Shown piece by piece: positions 35,601-44,500 of a DNA stretch of 64,000 bases. Source of the stretch: Hydrocarboniphaga sp965279055. Its GTDB lineage: Bacteria; Pseudomonadota; Gammaproteobacteria; Nevskiales; Nevskiaceae. The notes below the pieces were generated by a model that was given only the letters and a program-made list of their open reading frames with translations, had not been told where the DNA came from and ran no database searches. The stretch is from positions 1,736,001 to 1,800,000 of the forward strand of contig NZ_OZ257125.1 in the NCBI RefSeq assembly GCF_965279055.1. Reading direction: 5' to 3'. A program made the position numbers and the translations under genes. Position 1 is the first letter of the stretch, and each line of letters starts with the position of its first letter.

Positions 35601-38600
35601 CCGAGTACACGCTGACCAGCGCGGATGCCTTCTTCGCCGCGCAGGCGGCGCGCGCCGCGACGGTGGTGCCGCAGCTGCCGCGCGACGCCGGTCGCCTGGT
35701 GATCGCGCCGACGCAGACCTTGTCCGCGCTCGATGCGACGCTGGACTCCGCTGCGGGTGTCGGCGGCGCCAGCGCGCAAGTCGATATTGCGTCCGCGCAA
35801 ATCCAGATCATCGCCAGCGGCGAGAGCGCGGCCGAAGGCTATGTCGGCATCGCCGCGGCCGACCTGAGCGCGCTCAACGCCGGCAGCCTGCTGATCGGCG
35901 GCACGCGCACGCGCGACACCAACGGCGATCTCATCACGCCGATCGCGAGCAGCGTCGTCGTCGGCAACGGCACTGAAACGCTTTATGCACCCGAGGTGTT
36001 GCTGGTCGCGCAGGGCATCGCCGGCCAGGACTCCGTCGTGGTCGGTGCCGGCAGTCAGATCGAAGCGCGCGGCAGCGCCAGCGCGGCGGCGCCGATCACA
36101 GTCGGCCGTGTCGCCAGCGGCAGCCAGAGCGCGGTCAGCGGCGATGGAGCACTGTTACGGATTTCCAACGGTGGTGAAGTCGTCATCACTCGCGCCAACA
36201 CCAGCGGTGACGACAGCAGCGGCGTGCTGGTGATCGGCGCCGGCAGTTCGCTGTTGGCGAGCGCCGATCAGGGCTCGATCACGCTGGATTCCAGCGGCCG
36301 CACCCAGCTCGACGCCAGCGCCGGCCTGTCGGCGCATGAGATCGCGGCCAACAGCAGCCTGATCAGCTTCCTTGGCGAAGGCGTGGTCGCCGACGCCGAC
36401 GCCAATGGCATCGTCGTCAGCGCGCAGACGCTGGCGCAGCTGTCCTCGGCCGCGAAGGTCACGCTCAACAGCCGCGGCGCCGCCAACTTCATCGGCGACG
36501 TCAATCTGGATTTCGATGGCGAGCTGAGTCTCGGCGCCGCGGTGTTCAACAGCGACGGCGGCGACGTCGCGATCACCGCGCAGAGCCTGACGCTGGGCAA
36601 TCTGCTGACCGCGTCGGCCGGCACCGCGAGCGGCGGTGAGGGCTCGTTGCAACTCAACAGCGAGCAGCTGAGTTTCTCCGGCAGCAGCACCGCGTTCTCG
36701 GGCTTCTCGCAAATCGAGGCGCTCGCTGCCAAGGGCGTGCTGACGCAGGCCAAGGGCCGCGTCGACTTCGGCGCGGCCGATGTCGGCATCGACACACCGA
36801 TTGTCATCGCCGACGCCGGCAGCAGCACCGTGCTGGCCGGCAGCGGCGAGCTGGTTCTCAACAGCAGCGGCGGCGCCGACGCACTGAAGCTCGCGCCGCT
36901 GGGCGGCAGCCTGAGCCTGCAGGGAGCGTCGGTCAGCGTCGACACCACGATCCAGGCGCTGGCCGGCCGCATTGCGCTGCAGGCGAGCAGCGGCGACGTC
37001 GCGATCGGCAGCGACGCGCTGCTGTCGGTGCATGGCGCGACCAAGACCTATTTCGACGTCGACCAGTACGCCTCTGCCGGCAGCATCACACTGGAATCCG
37101 CGCATGGCGACATCGTCGCCGCCAGCGGATCGCGCTTCGACTTCGCCGCGCAGGATGCCGGCGGTGATGCCGGCGCGCTGAAGATTGTCGCGACCGGGGG
37201 CGAGCTGCAACTCGCCGGTACGCTGGCCGGCGGCGCGGTAAAGGGGCAGGGCGGTTCGCTGAGCCTAGACGTGGATAGCGGCTTGACCGCGCTCGATTCG
37301 CTGGCCGCGAACCTGGCGGCGGCCGGCGTCGATCAGACGATCAGCATCCGCACGCGCAGCGGCGATCTGTCGCTGGCCAGCGACCTGAAGGGCGACGCGG
37401 TTGCGCTAACCGCCGACGGTGGCAGCGTGACGATCGCCGGCAGTGGCGTCATCGATGCCTCCGGCGCCGCCGGCGGCTCGATCGCTCTCTACGGCCGCGA
37501 CGGTGTCGAACTTCAGGGCCTGCTCGACGCGCATGCCACCGGCAGCGACCAGCGTGGCGGCGACGTCACGATCGGCACCACCGGCACGGCCTCGGGCGAG
37601 TACGACGCGCAGTACGGTTATCAGCTGGTGGATGCGGCGCAGTCCGGCAGCATCGTCATCGGCGCCGGTGCTGTGATCGATGTCGGCGGCACCGACAGCG
37701 CCAACGCGCTGTCCGGTGGCAGCGTGCATATCCGCGCGCCGCTGCTGTCCGACGGTAGCGTCAAGGTCGCGATCGATCCGGCGGCGCGCGGCAATATCAA
37801 GGGTGCACGCGACGTGTCGCTCGAGGCCTACGCGACCTGGAGCACGCTGGACGCCACCACCGGCGCGCAGCACTTCGACGGCATCGTCGATCCGGCCGGC
37901 CTGTACGACGCCGACGGCGTGCTGCTCGCTTCCGGCGGCAATGCGGCGCACAGCGGTTTCTACGCCGACACGCTGCTGAACTTCGTGCGCGATCCGCAGT
38001 TCGCATTCGGGACGGCGCTTGAGGCGGTGTTCGGCGGCATCGCCAACTTCCATGCGCGGCCCGGCATCGATCTGATCAACCCGGACGTCGCGATCAACGG
38101 CGGCGACATCCGCGTGCTCAGCAACTGGAATCTCGGCGCCGGCACGCAGAACCCCGATGGTTCGCTGGACCTGCTGTACCGCTATCAGGACATGGCGCCG
38201 GTGTTGAGCCTGCGTGCGGCCGGCGATGCGCTGTTCATGGCCAGCCTCAGCGACGGCTTCTTCCAGTACAACAATCCGTTCGCCGGGTCCGACGGTGTGA
38301 TCGCGCCGCTGGCCGCCGATGCCAACGGCATTTCGCCGCAGGCTTCCGACGGCCTCGCCCTGCCGCTGCTGGCGATGAGCCTGGCGGCGCAGGTCGACGC
38401 CAGTGGCAAAGTGATCGACAGCTACGACTCCAGTTCGTATCGCATCGTCGCCGGCGCCGACTTCGGCGGCAGCGATCCGCTGGCGCTGTCGGCGGCTGCG
38501 CTCGAAGCCGGCCGCGGCGATGTCATCGTCGACGGTCACCGCTCGGCCAAGGTTTACAGCACGATCGACGGCAGCTCGCGGACGATGGTCGCGCCGACAA

Positions 38601-41527
38601 TGATCCGCAGCGGTGCCGGCAGCATCAGCGTCGCGGCGGCCGACGACATCGAGCTGCGCGACGACAGCGCACCGGGCGTGATCTACACCGCCGGTCAGGC
38701 CGCGGCAGGTACCAAGCTGAGCCAGACCGCCGACGTGCTGTACACCGCCGGCGCACATCCCTGGCTGGTCGACACCGGCGAAAGCCATGCGATCGGCGCC
38801 GGTGATCTGACGCTGCTCGCTGGCGGCGACATCGTCGGCACGCGCGGCGTCACCGATACCGACGGCTCGCGCACCGGCGTCGCCGGCGTGGTCATCGACC
38901 AGTACTGGTGGCCGTGGATGCAGGGCCTGTGCAACACACTCAGCGGCGGCATCGACGGTCTCTGCTCAGGCGACACCAGCGCGCAGCAGTACGGCCTGAT
39001 CAACTTCGCCAACTTCGACCAGGGCGTGCTCAGCGCCGGCGGCAAGGTCAGCGTCGCCGCCGGCGGCAGCATCACCGACTTCTCGGTGTCGTTGCCGACG
39101 ACTTACGTGCTCGATGCGAATGCGGCCAGCGGCTACAGCGTACTCGGCGGCGGCTCGCTCAGCGTGCAGGCCGGCAACGACATTCTCGGCGGCGATTTCT
39201 TCGTCTCAAATGGCACGGCGCTGATCAGCGCCGGTGGCCGCATCGCGGCCAGCGGCAAGGGCGCGATCGACCTGGACACGCAAGCCTCGGTCTCGACGCT
39301 GCTGGCGCTGCAGAACGCGCAGATGACCGTGCGCGCGCGCCTCGGCGTCGAGATCGGCGACGTGCTCAATCCCTCTTACATGAGCAACCTGTTCGACGTG
39401 CAGCCTTATGGCAGCAGTTCGTCGTTGCGCATCGAGACGCTGACCGGCGACCTGCTACTGGCGCGGCCATCGGCGAACTACGGCTACGGCATCTCCGACG
39501 CCTTCCTGCAATCGACGACGGTGTGGCCGGCGACGCTCGAAGCCACCGCCTTCAACGGCGCGCTGACACTCGATCTGGGCCGCTCCGCCGTTGGCGTTGG
39601 CCTGTCGGCTTCGCCGACCGGCCAGCTGAGCCTGCTCGCCACCGACACCGTGACCATCAGCAGCGCGCCGAACGCGGTATTCGGCCTGTTCGACATCGAG
39701 CCGTCGCGAATGGCGTCGCCGGGCGGCGGCAGCGCACTCCAGTTGGCGATCGGTGCCAATGCGACCGCCATGCTGAACCACGAAGCGCAGGCTCTGCATG
39801 CCGCCGACACCCAGCCGGTGCTGATCTACAGTCTCGACGGCGACATCATCGACACGCTGTTGTCGATCAACAATACCGTGCTGCTGCCGAACAAGCCGGC
39901 GCAGATTCGCGCCGGCCGCGACATCGTCAATCTGAACTTCGTCGGCCAGAATCTCTACGACTCCGATATGACGGTGATCGCCGCCGGGCGCGATCTGTAT
40001 TTCGAGCGTGTCGCGAGCTACAGCGCCCGCATCGAGATCGGCGGACCCGGTACGCTGCTGTTGTCGGCCGGCCGTGACATCGGCCCGGTGCCGCCTTCGG
40101 ATACCAACGTCTCTCTGCCGATCAGCGGCTTCCGCAGCGTCGGCAATCGCTACAACCCCTATCAGCAGCGCGCCAGCGGTGCCGATCTGCTGATCGAATT
40201 CGGCGTCGCGCCGGGTGTCGCGGTGCAGGCTTTCGCTGCGGCCTACATCGCGCCGGATCGCACCGTCGACGACGTGCCGAGCTACACCGACCAGCTGATC
40301 GCCTTCGTGCGCCAGATCCAGCTCGATCAGGCCAGCGCCGCCGGCGTTGCGCCGCCGCAGAATCCGCCGAGTGCCGAGCAGGCTTGGGCGCTGTTCCAGC
40401 AATTGCCGGTCGACCAGCAGAAGCGTCTGGCTTACGCGGTGCTCTACGACGTGCTTGACCAGGTTGGCCTGGACTACAACCAGCCCTCCAGCGATCACTA
40501 CCGCGAATATTCACGCGGCTACGCCGCGATCGCCGCCCTGTTCCCGCCGGCCGAGCTGGCGCCGAATCCGGAGGCGCTCACCGACGCCAGCCTGCCGTTG
40601 TTCACGGTCACCAAGCCGGGCTACACCGTCAACAACCTCGACAACGAGGCATCGGCTGCGATTCGCGATTTTCTGAACCAGCTGCCGGCGGATCGTCTGG
40701 CGGCGCTGCTCGGCGATCTGCCGGCGGATTTCAGTTCGCTGGACAAGGACTACAACGGCGCGCTGTATACGGTTGCGACCGGTTCGTTCGACATGCGGGG
40801 CGCCACCGTGCAGACGCAGCAGGGCGGCGACATTTCACTGATCGCACCGGGTGGCGGCGTGCTGGTCGGCAGCACTTCCGCGGCCGCGAACACGGCGCCG
40901 AGCCGCCAGGGCCTGCTGGCGCTGCAGACCGGATCGATCAACGTCTTCACCGATCAGAGCACCCTGCTCGCGCAGAGCCGTATCTTTACCGAGCAGGGCG
41001 GCGACATCCTGATCTGGAGTTCCAACGGCGACATCAACGCCGGCAAGGGTGCCAAGACCAGCAGCGAGCTGCCGACGACGACGTATCTGTGCGACAACGA
41101 CCGCTTCTGCCTGATCGATGCGTCCGGCCAGGTCAGCGGTGCCGGCATCGCGACCTTGCAGACCGTCGCCGGCCTCGACGCGGGCGACGCCAACCTGGTC
41201 GCGCCGGCCGGCACCGTCGACGCCGGTGACGCCGGCATTCGCGCCGGCAACCTCAACATCGCCGCGCTGCAGGTGGCCAACGCCGACAACATCCAGGTGC
41301 AGGGCAATTCGGTCGGCGTGCCCAGCGGCGTCGTCAATACCGCGGCACTGGGCGCGGCGAGCGCTGCGGCCGCGGCCGCCAACGACGCCGCGCAGGATCT
41401 CGCCAAGAGCCGCGCTCCCGACGAGGCCGCGACGATGATCACCGTCGACGTGCTCGGCTTCGGCGCGGTCGACGAAGAAGAAAGGCGACGCTTGCGTTCG
41501 CAGCAGCAGCCGCAGGGTGGCCAATGA
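29630..41527 (+). CDS. Giant filamentous haemagglutinin-family TPS exoprotein (TpsA, DUF3739)
   Basis: About 3965 residues. An extended signal region (about 50 residues, ending SPGALA-ATP) is followed near residues 150-280 by the TPS recognition domain, with LILSWQQFNV-type and NPSGFIFGGA motifs required for export by a TpsB partner. Thousands of residues of beta-helix repeats rich in Gly, Ser and Asp follow. A C-terminal DUF3739 region contains GGDILIWSSNGDINAGKGAK and GNLNIAALQVANADNIQVQG. The start is taken as TTG 29630 (AGGGG seven bases upstream, codon bias begins here); ATG 29459, 29543 and 29561 lack ribosome-binding sites. Cysteines occur in close pairs (CATYNC, CDSGEEC, CDNDRFC). The presumed exporter is the TpsB at 59773. 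The closest described analogue I know is P. aeruginosa PdtA. Confidence 0.93.
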   Translation: MVKQARRRQATTIPGPLRARLSPRGLLCLYARISGMGLSVVAGASLSPGALAATPPFGSSAWVAQQRAAAALASPVKGGASAPAVNSPTAVTTPQQALQNSARSMANLSRAAAAITAAQSAQLAARQLSLGQANPAGVADGLNVPGGLVVDTNAAKDLADPAGCATYNCSWLNAQLPGETVDDKGHHTVTVEQTAQKAILSWQQFNVGRDTTLHFDQSAGTQADGSNNWIALNRISASASPSRILGEIKAEGSVYLINPSGFIFGGASTVNVHSLLVTTLNPTLGGDVGADYIGSNYTYLTSGVFNGAVLLQPVEPLIHVDSPSGLVVDNGQTPVPIAMGDIEIQAGASLKTEANGYALIAAPNVRNAGQIVADDGQAVLAAGSGMTINTPSSSSLSFSVSAGGQGLDAGAILPPGEVLNTGLIQARRGSIQLVGSDVTLGSAAIEGTGQTQYSTIVATTSLTRPGNIVIKADNYAAQGSVPGYTGVVDMQSGSTLALLPDYNGETTTSSAAADAAFKAGSISITGGSIRMMGTALIEAPGQNVSLNAVLAGNSANTAPPATGKGGAISGRIYLDDGAVIDVSGLANIELAMAANLVVVPRLGQNELADSPLQRDGILFGSPVTVDAREHGTREDGSIWYGTPVANVNGYVELVSRGIAELLLDGGSIELKGQEVIAQSGSQLNLDGGYKHYLGGSIQTTRLLAANGAIIDIADADPDQIYQSFAGTNEVEHTRANLTEIFHNSPLAGQAYESDYIEGGNAGTLSISLSGYYADDYQPVGFTQVLDGSISARAYAGRHQVADGRIPSGGSFSIGKISGGSAAGGATLSGGALSYLIVDQATPLAEPFGYDTAMPEADSSVEDPWNHPELAVYWSEVSSSQLADAGFSNVSLITSGAIRVQDSGLQVQPGGHIDLTASVVRVGGDLIARSGSISVTALGQTADKSALSSALGPSIFVPAGDSVGAALPGNIEVLRGVTLSTRGFWINDTDLDADHIGGAAFINGGRISLVTAASVGFQRVSGDRNDPNGIAPVFGPQLDLTGSVLLAAGSTLDVSSGGRVLQNGRLATSKGIALGHGGDIELAVYTQPQVGNYQQPKTFVDIETGAVHAPSQGRLQVDGSLLGYGFAGGGELRLQALGFRIGDDTATSAPEGTMQLSSDFFGAQGFSSYELVALYNTTISDGSLVRPAQYVLDSSQAANYSRLLGASTGSDVYQLTTLGPYVASDGLADDYGRYLGLKPTSLAVYSGGYLSWTSNNNPGFEDYSALCDSGEECITGTTYLGAGASIQAENGASVTLGSLNQVTVLGSIVAHAGHITLTGDNSSDGYAQVPAAFAAATPYASDSKSVWLGSSSVLDVSGLSLVNRLAAPQLINGRYSLPHTGLVLDGGSVTLTNDTGYVLARAGSRIDVSGATDVFDLRTAGGSTAVKPQAVWSDAGSIVLGAGAGLYFDGSLSAQAGFAADGSGHGRGGSLTIAPESVNGAVLVAADGSTVPFGGAQRLVISQHGVDMPVGGLSPGATVEASAAPSGDLHLAADLLDGSGIDDLYLGQDPLKTEGLNSLPIVFAQDLVSGDGNIRLLAGRSIVANAATIGTDAAADGLQVLLSAPYVALHGYVEGGAYTQPTAPLARDNMRLTVAASAIDLGGVFTIDGFSDTRFISQGDLRFSTPSAYTSGDNSGALLSGGDLHFDAARIYPATGNRYIVAAVGNQDRETTISFGLPEGVAANTATPLSAGGSLLVDATHIIQAGVIRAPQGQIVLGVSDPNDSSAQALFASSTISVALAQTASVQLAAGSLTSISLDGAVVPYGSTVDGADLLYDLASGASAYLKAPPSKSVGLAGLDVALDDGALVDLSGGGDLQAQEFVAGTGGSKDVLAGSGVYAILPGDVSKLAAYDPELAADPLIGQAVHLSGVPGLPEGDYTLLPARYATLPGAYRVVQASGATDSLATQNVQLADGTQFVAGYFTDRFSGARDSRSTGFFVQSTDAKVWQQYSEYTLTSADAFFAAQAARAATVVPQLPRDAGRLVIAPTQTLSALDATLDSAAGVGGASAQVDIASAQIQIIASGESAAEGYVGIAAADLSALNAGSLLIGGTRTRDTNGDLITPIASSVVVGNGTETLYAPEVLLVAQGIAGQDSVVVGAGSQIEARGSASAAAPITVGRVASGSQSAVSGDGALLRISNGGEVVITRANTSGDDSSGVLVIGAGSSLLASADQGSITLDSSGRTQLDASAGLSAHEIAANSSLISFLGEGVVADADANGIVVSAQTLAQLSSAAKVTLNSRGAANFIGDVNLDFDGELSLGAAVFNSDGGDVAITAQSLTLGNLLTASAGTASGGEGSLQLNSEQLSFSGSSTAFSGFSQIEALAAKGVLTQAKGRVDFGAADVGIDTPIVIADAGSSTVLAGSGELVLNSSGGADALKLAPLGGSLSLQGASVSVDTTIQALAGRIALQASSGDVAIGSDALLSVHGATKTYFDVDQYASAGSITLESAHGDIVAASGSRFDFAAQDAGGDAGALKIVATGGELQLAGTLAGGAVKGQGGSLSLDVDSGLTALDSLAANLAAAGVDQTISIRTRSGDLSLASDLKGDAVALTADGGSVTIAGSGVIDASGAAGGSIALYGRDGVELQGLLDAHATGSDQRGGDVTIGTTGTASGEYDAQYGYQLVDAAQSGSIVIGAGAVIDVGGTDSANALSGGSVHIRAPLLSDGSVKVAIDPAARGNIKGARDVSLEAYATWSTLDATTGAQHFDGIVDPAGLYDADGVLLASGGNAAHSGFYADTLLNFVRDPQFAFGTALEAVFGGIANFHARPGIDLINPDVAINGGDIRVLSNWNLGAGTQNPDGSLDLLYRYQDMAPVLSLRAAGDALFMASLSDGFFQYNNPFAGSDGVIAPLAADANGISPQASDGLALPLLAMSLAAQVDASGKVIDSYDSSSYRIVAGADFGGSDPLALSAAALEAGRGDVIVDGHRSAKVYSTIDGSSRTMVAPTMIRSGAGSISVAAADDIELRDDSAPGVIYTAGQAAAGTKLSQTADVLYTAGAHPWLVDTGESHAIGAGDLTLLAGGDIVGTRGVTDTDGSRTGVAGVVIDQYWWPWMQGLCNTLSGGIDGLCSGDTSAQQYGLINFANFDQGVLSAGGKVSVAAGGSITDFSVSLPTTYVLDANAASGYSVLGGGSLSVQAGNDILGGDFFVSNGTALISAGGRIAASGKGAIDLDTQASVSTLLALQNAQMTVRARLGVEIGDVLNPSYMSNLFDVQPYGSSSSLRIETLTGDLLLARPSANYGYGISDAFLQSTTVWPATLEATAFNGALTLDLGRSAVGVGLSASPTGQLSLLATDTVTISSAPNAVFGLFDIEPSRMASPGGGSALQLAIGANATAMLNHEAQALHAADTQPVLIYSLDGDIIDTLLSINNTVLLPNKPAQIRAGRDIVNLNFVGQNLYDSDMTVIAAGRDLYFERVASYSARIEIGGPGTLLLSAGRDIGPVPPSDTNVSLPISGFRSVGNRYNPYQQRASGADLLIEFGVAPGVAVQAFAAAYIAPDRTVDDVPSYTDQLIAFVRQIQLDQASAAGVAPPQNPPSAEQAWALFQQLPVDQQKRLAYAVLYDVLDQVGLDYNQPSSDHYREYSRGYAAIAALFPPAELAPNPEALTDASLPLFTVTKPGYTVNNLDNEASAAIRDFLNQLPADRLAALLGDLPADFSSLDKDYNGALYTVATGSFDMRGATVQTQQGGDISLIAPGGGVLVGSTSAAANTAPSRQGLLALQTGSINVFTDQSTLLAQSRIFTEQGGDILIWSSNGDINAGKGAKTSSELPTTTYLCDNDRFCLIDASGQVSGAGIATLQTVAGLDAGDANLVAPAGTVDAGDAGIRAGNLNIAALQVANADNIQVQGNSVGVPSGVVNTAALGAASAAAAAANDAAQDLAKSRAPDEAATMITVDVLGFGAVDEEERRRLRSQQQPQGGQ

Positions 41528-41571
41528 ACCGCTGCGGCCGTGGCCGCGTTGAACTTAACTAAAAAGACATC

Positions 41572-44500
41572 ATGCAGAAGTCCGTGTTTCCGATGTTGAT
41601 CAGCGCGGTGGCGAAACGCCTGCTGCTGTGCGTGCCGGCGTTGCTGGTCATGCCAGTGGCATCGGCCACGGCCGACGCAAACGGCGCTCACAGCAAGGCG
41701 CAGCTCGCCGCGGCTTACGGCCAGCTGCCGCTCGGCTTTGAAGCCAATCGCGGCCAGTTCGACGCCTCGGTGCGCTATCTCGCCCGGGGACAGGGCTACA
41801 GCCTGTTCCTGACCGCCGACGAGGCGGTGCTGAGCCTGCAAAAGGCCGGCAAGGACGGCGGCGACCTGTCGCAACGCAGCGTCATCCGCGCGCGGCTGCT
41901 CGGCGCCGCTGCCGCGCCGCCGCTGCAGGCCGAGCAGCGGCTGCCCGGCCACAGCAACTATTTCACCGGCAACCAGCCCGATCGCTGGGTCAGCAAGGTC
42001 GAGCGCTACGGCCGCGTGCGCTACCAGGGCGTCTACCCCGGCGTGGACCTGGTGTACTACGGCAACCAGGGTGAGCTCGAGTACGATTTCGTCGTTGCGC
42101 CGAACGCGGACGCCAAGCGCATCCGCCTGCATTACAGCGGCGTCGAACGGGCGCGGCTGACGCCGTCGGGCGAGCTGAAGCTACAGGCCGGCGACGGCGA
42201 AGTCGTGCTGAAAAAACCGATCGTCTATCAGGACATCGACGGCCGCCGCGTGCCGGTGCAGGGCCGCTACGCCTATACGCGGCGCGGTAAAGGCGTCGAT
42301 GTCGCATTCAAGCTCGGTGCCTATGACCGCGCGCAGGCGCTGGTGATCGACCCAGTGCTGGTCTACAGCACTTATCTGGGCGGCACCGCCAATGAGTTCG
42401 GCAGCAGCACGCCGTTCGGCATTGCGGTGAACCGCAGCGGCGAGGCTTACGTTATCGGAAGTACTCTGTCTACCGATTTCCCTATGGCCAGCCCGTCGTC
42501 AGTGGAGGCGCCTGGCCAACAGGCTTTCGTCGCCAAATTTTCGTCGGACGGCAGCAGGCTGATATACAGCACCTATATCGGAGGCAGCGGTCTTGAGCAG
42601 GGTACCGCGATTGCCCTCAACGGCGCCGGCGAGGCCTACATCACCGGCACGACCACATCGGAAGATTTTCCAACGAAAAACCCGCTGTACGCCCAGCGTT
42701 CTGGTGGGCAGGGCGAAGAATTCCAGAACGCCAAAGATGCATTCGTGGCGCGGCTCAGCGCCGATGGCAGCAGCCTGCTTTACAGCACTTACCTGGGCGG
42801 CAGCGACGACACGGATAACGTCAGTCATGGCAACGAGACCGGCTTCGCCATTGCGGTCGATTCGGTCGGCCAGATTTATGTCGGAGGTCAGACGACATCG
42901 GTAAGAACTGTCGTCGACGAAGATACCGGCGAAGCTCTGTCGACACTGTTTCCGACGCAGTCGGCCGTGCAGACGACTCCGGCATCCGATAGCGCGGAAG
43001 GGTTCATCACCAAATTCGCCGCCGACGGCCAGTCGTTTGTGTACAGCACGTTTCTCGGCGGTGCGCAGGCCGAGCTGATTTATTCGATTGTGGTCGATGC
43101 GGCGCAACAGGTCACCGTTGCAGGGCAGACCACATCGACGGACTTTCCTGTGCAATCGGCGTTTCAGCCTGCCAACGGTGGCGGCACCGATGCTTTCGTC
43201 ACTTCGCTGGCGGCGGACGGGCGGAGCTTCCGCTACAGCACTTACCTCGGGGGCGCGGGCACCGATGCTTCGTTCTCCGCAGCGCTCGGTGCGGATGGCA
43301 AGCTGTACTTGACGGGCAGCACTTCGTCAGCCGACTTTCCCAAACAATCTGCGTTGGATTCCACGATCGGCGGCACTGACGCTTTTGTCAGTGTTCTTGC
43401 GGCGGACGGCAGTAGTCTGCAGTACAGCAGCTACTTGGGTGGTACCAGCACCGACATCGGCCGCGGCATCGCGCTGGATGGCGGCGGTCATATCTACGTG
43501 ACCGGTTACACCAGCTCGACCGGATTTCCGCTGGCAGGTGAATTCCAGTCGACGCTTGCAGGCAACACGGATGCGTTCGTGACTGAGCTCGCCGCCGATG
43601 GCAGCAGCGTGCTTTTCAGCAGTTTTCTCGGAGGCAGCGCCGCCGAGCAGAGCTATGCGATCACCGTAGATGCGGCGGATCAGATCTATATCGCCGGCAT
43701 CACCCAATCCACGAATCTGAAGACCGAGGCGCCGCTGCAGGCCAGCAATGGCGGAGGAATCGACGCCTTCGTCGCCCGCATCGGCACGCTTACCGTGGTG
43801 CAGCCTGGCCAGCTGAGCTTGGACGCCGCTGCCTACAGCGTCGCCGAGAACGCGGGCACGGTCAGCCTGACGGTGAAGCGCACCGGCGGCAGCTCCGGTG
43901 CGGCCGCGGTCGACTACGCCACCGCCAATGGCAGCGCCACCGCCGACAGCGACTACACCGCGCAGAACGGCACACTGACCTGGGCCGACGGCGACAGTAG
44001 TGACAGGACCATCACGCTGGATATCGGCGACGACAGCCAGCTGGAGCCGGACGAAACCTTCAGTCTGAGCCTGAGCGGCGCCAGCGTCGCGGCACTGGGC
44101 AGCCCGGCCAGCGCGACGGTCACGATCGAGAACGACGACGCATCGCTGCCCGGTACGCTGCAGTTCGATGCGGCAACCTATTTCGTCGACGAGGCCGGCG
44201 GCAGCCTCAAGGTCAATGTCAGCCGTACCGGCGGCCAGGACGGCGCGGCCTCGGTGAGCTATGCCACCAGCACTGGCACGGCGACTGCCGGCAGCGACTA
44301 CGGCAGCGCCAGCGGCAGGCTGGACTGGGCCGACGGCGACGCCTCGACCAAGAGCTTCTTGGTGACCATCACCGACGACGCGGTCGCCGAAAGCAACGAG
44401 ACCTTCAGCCTGGCGCTGAGCGCCGCCACCGGCGCCAGCCTCGGCACACCCGCGTCGGCGACCGCGACGATCGCCGACGACGAAAGCGTGCAGCCGGGCG

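Noticed and set aside
31157..35800. Very long minus-strand open frame (about 1550 codons) opposite the giant adhesin
   Set aside because: It is a codon-bias shadow: its residues are Arg/Gln/Ala/Val-rich without domains, there is no ribosome-binding site, and the plus strand has a clear TPS/DUF3739 protein.
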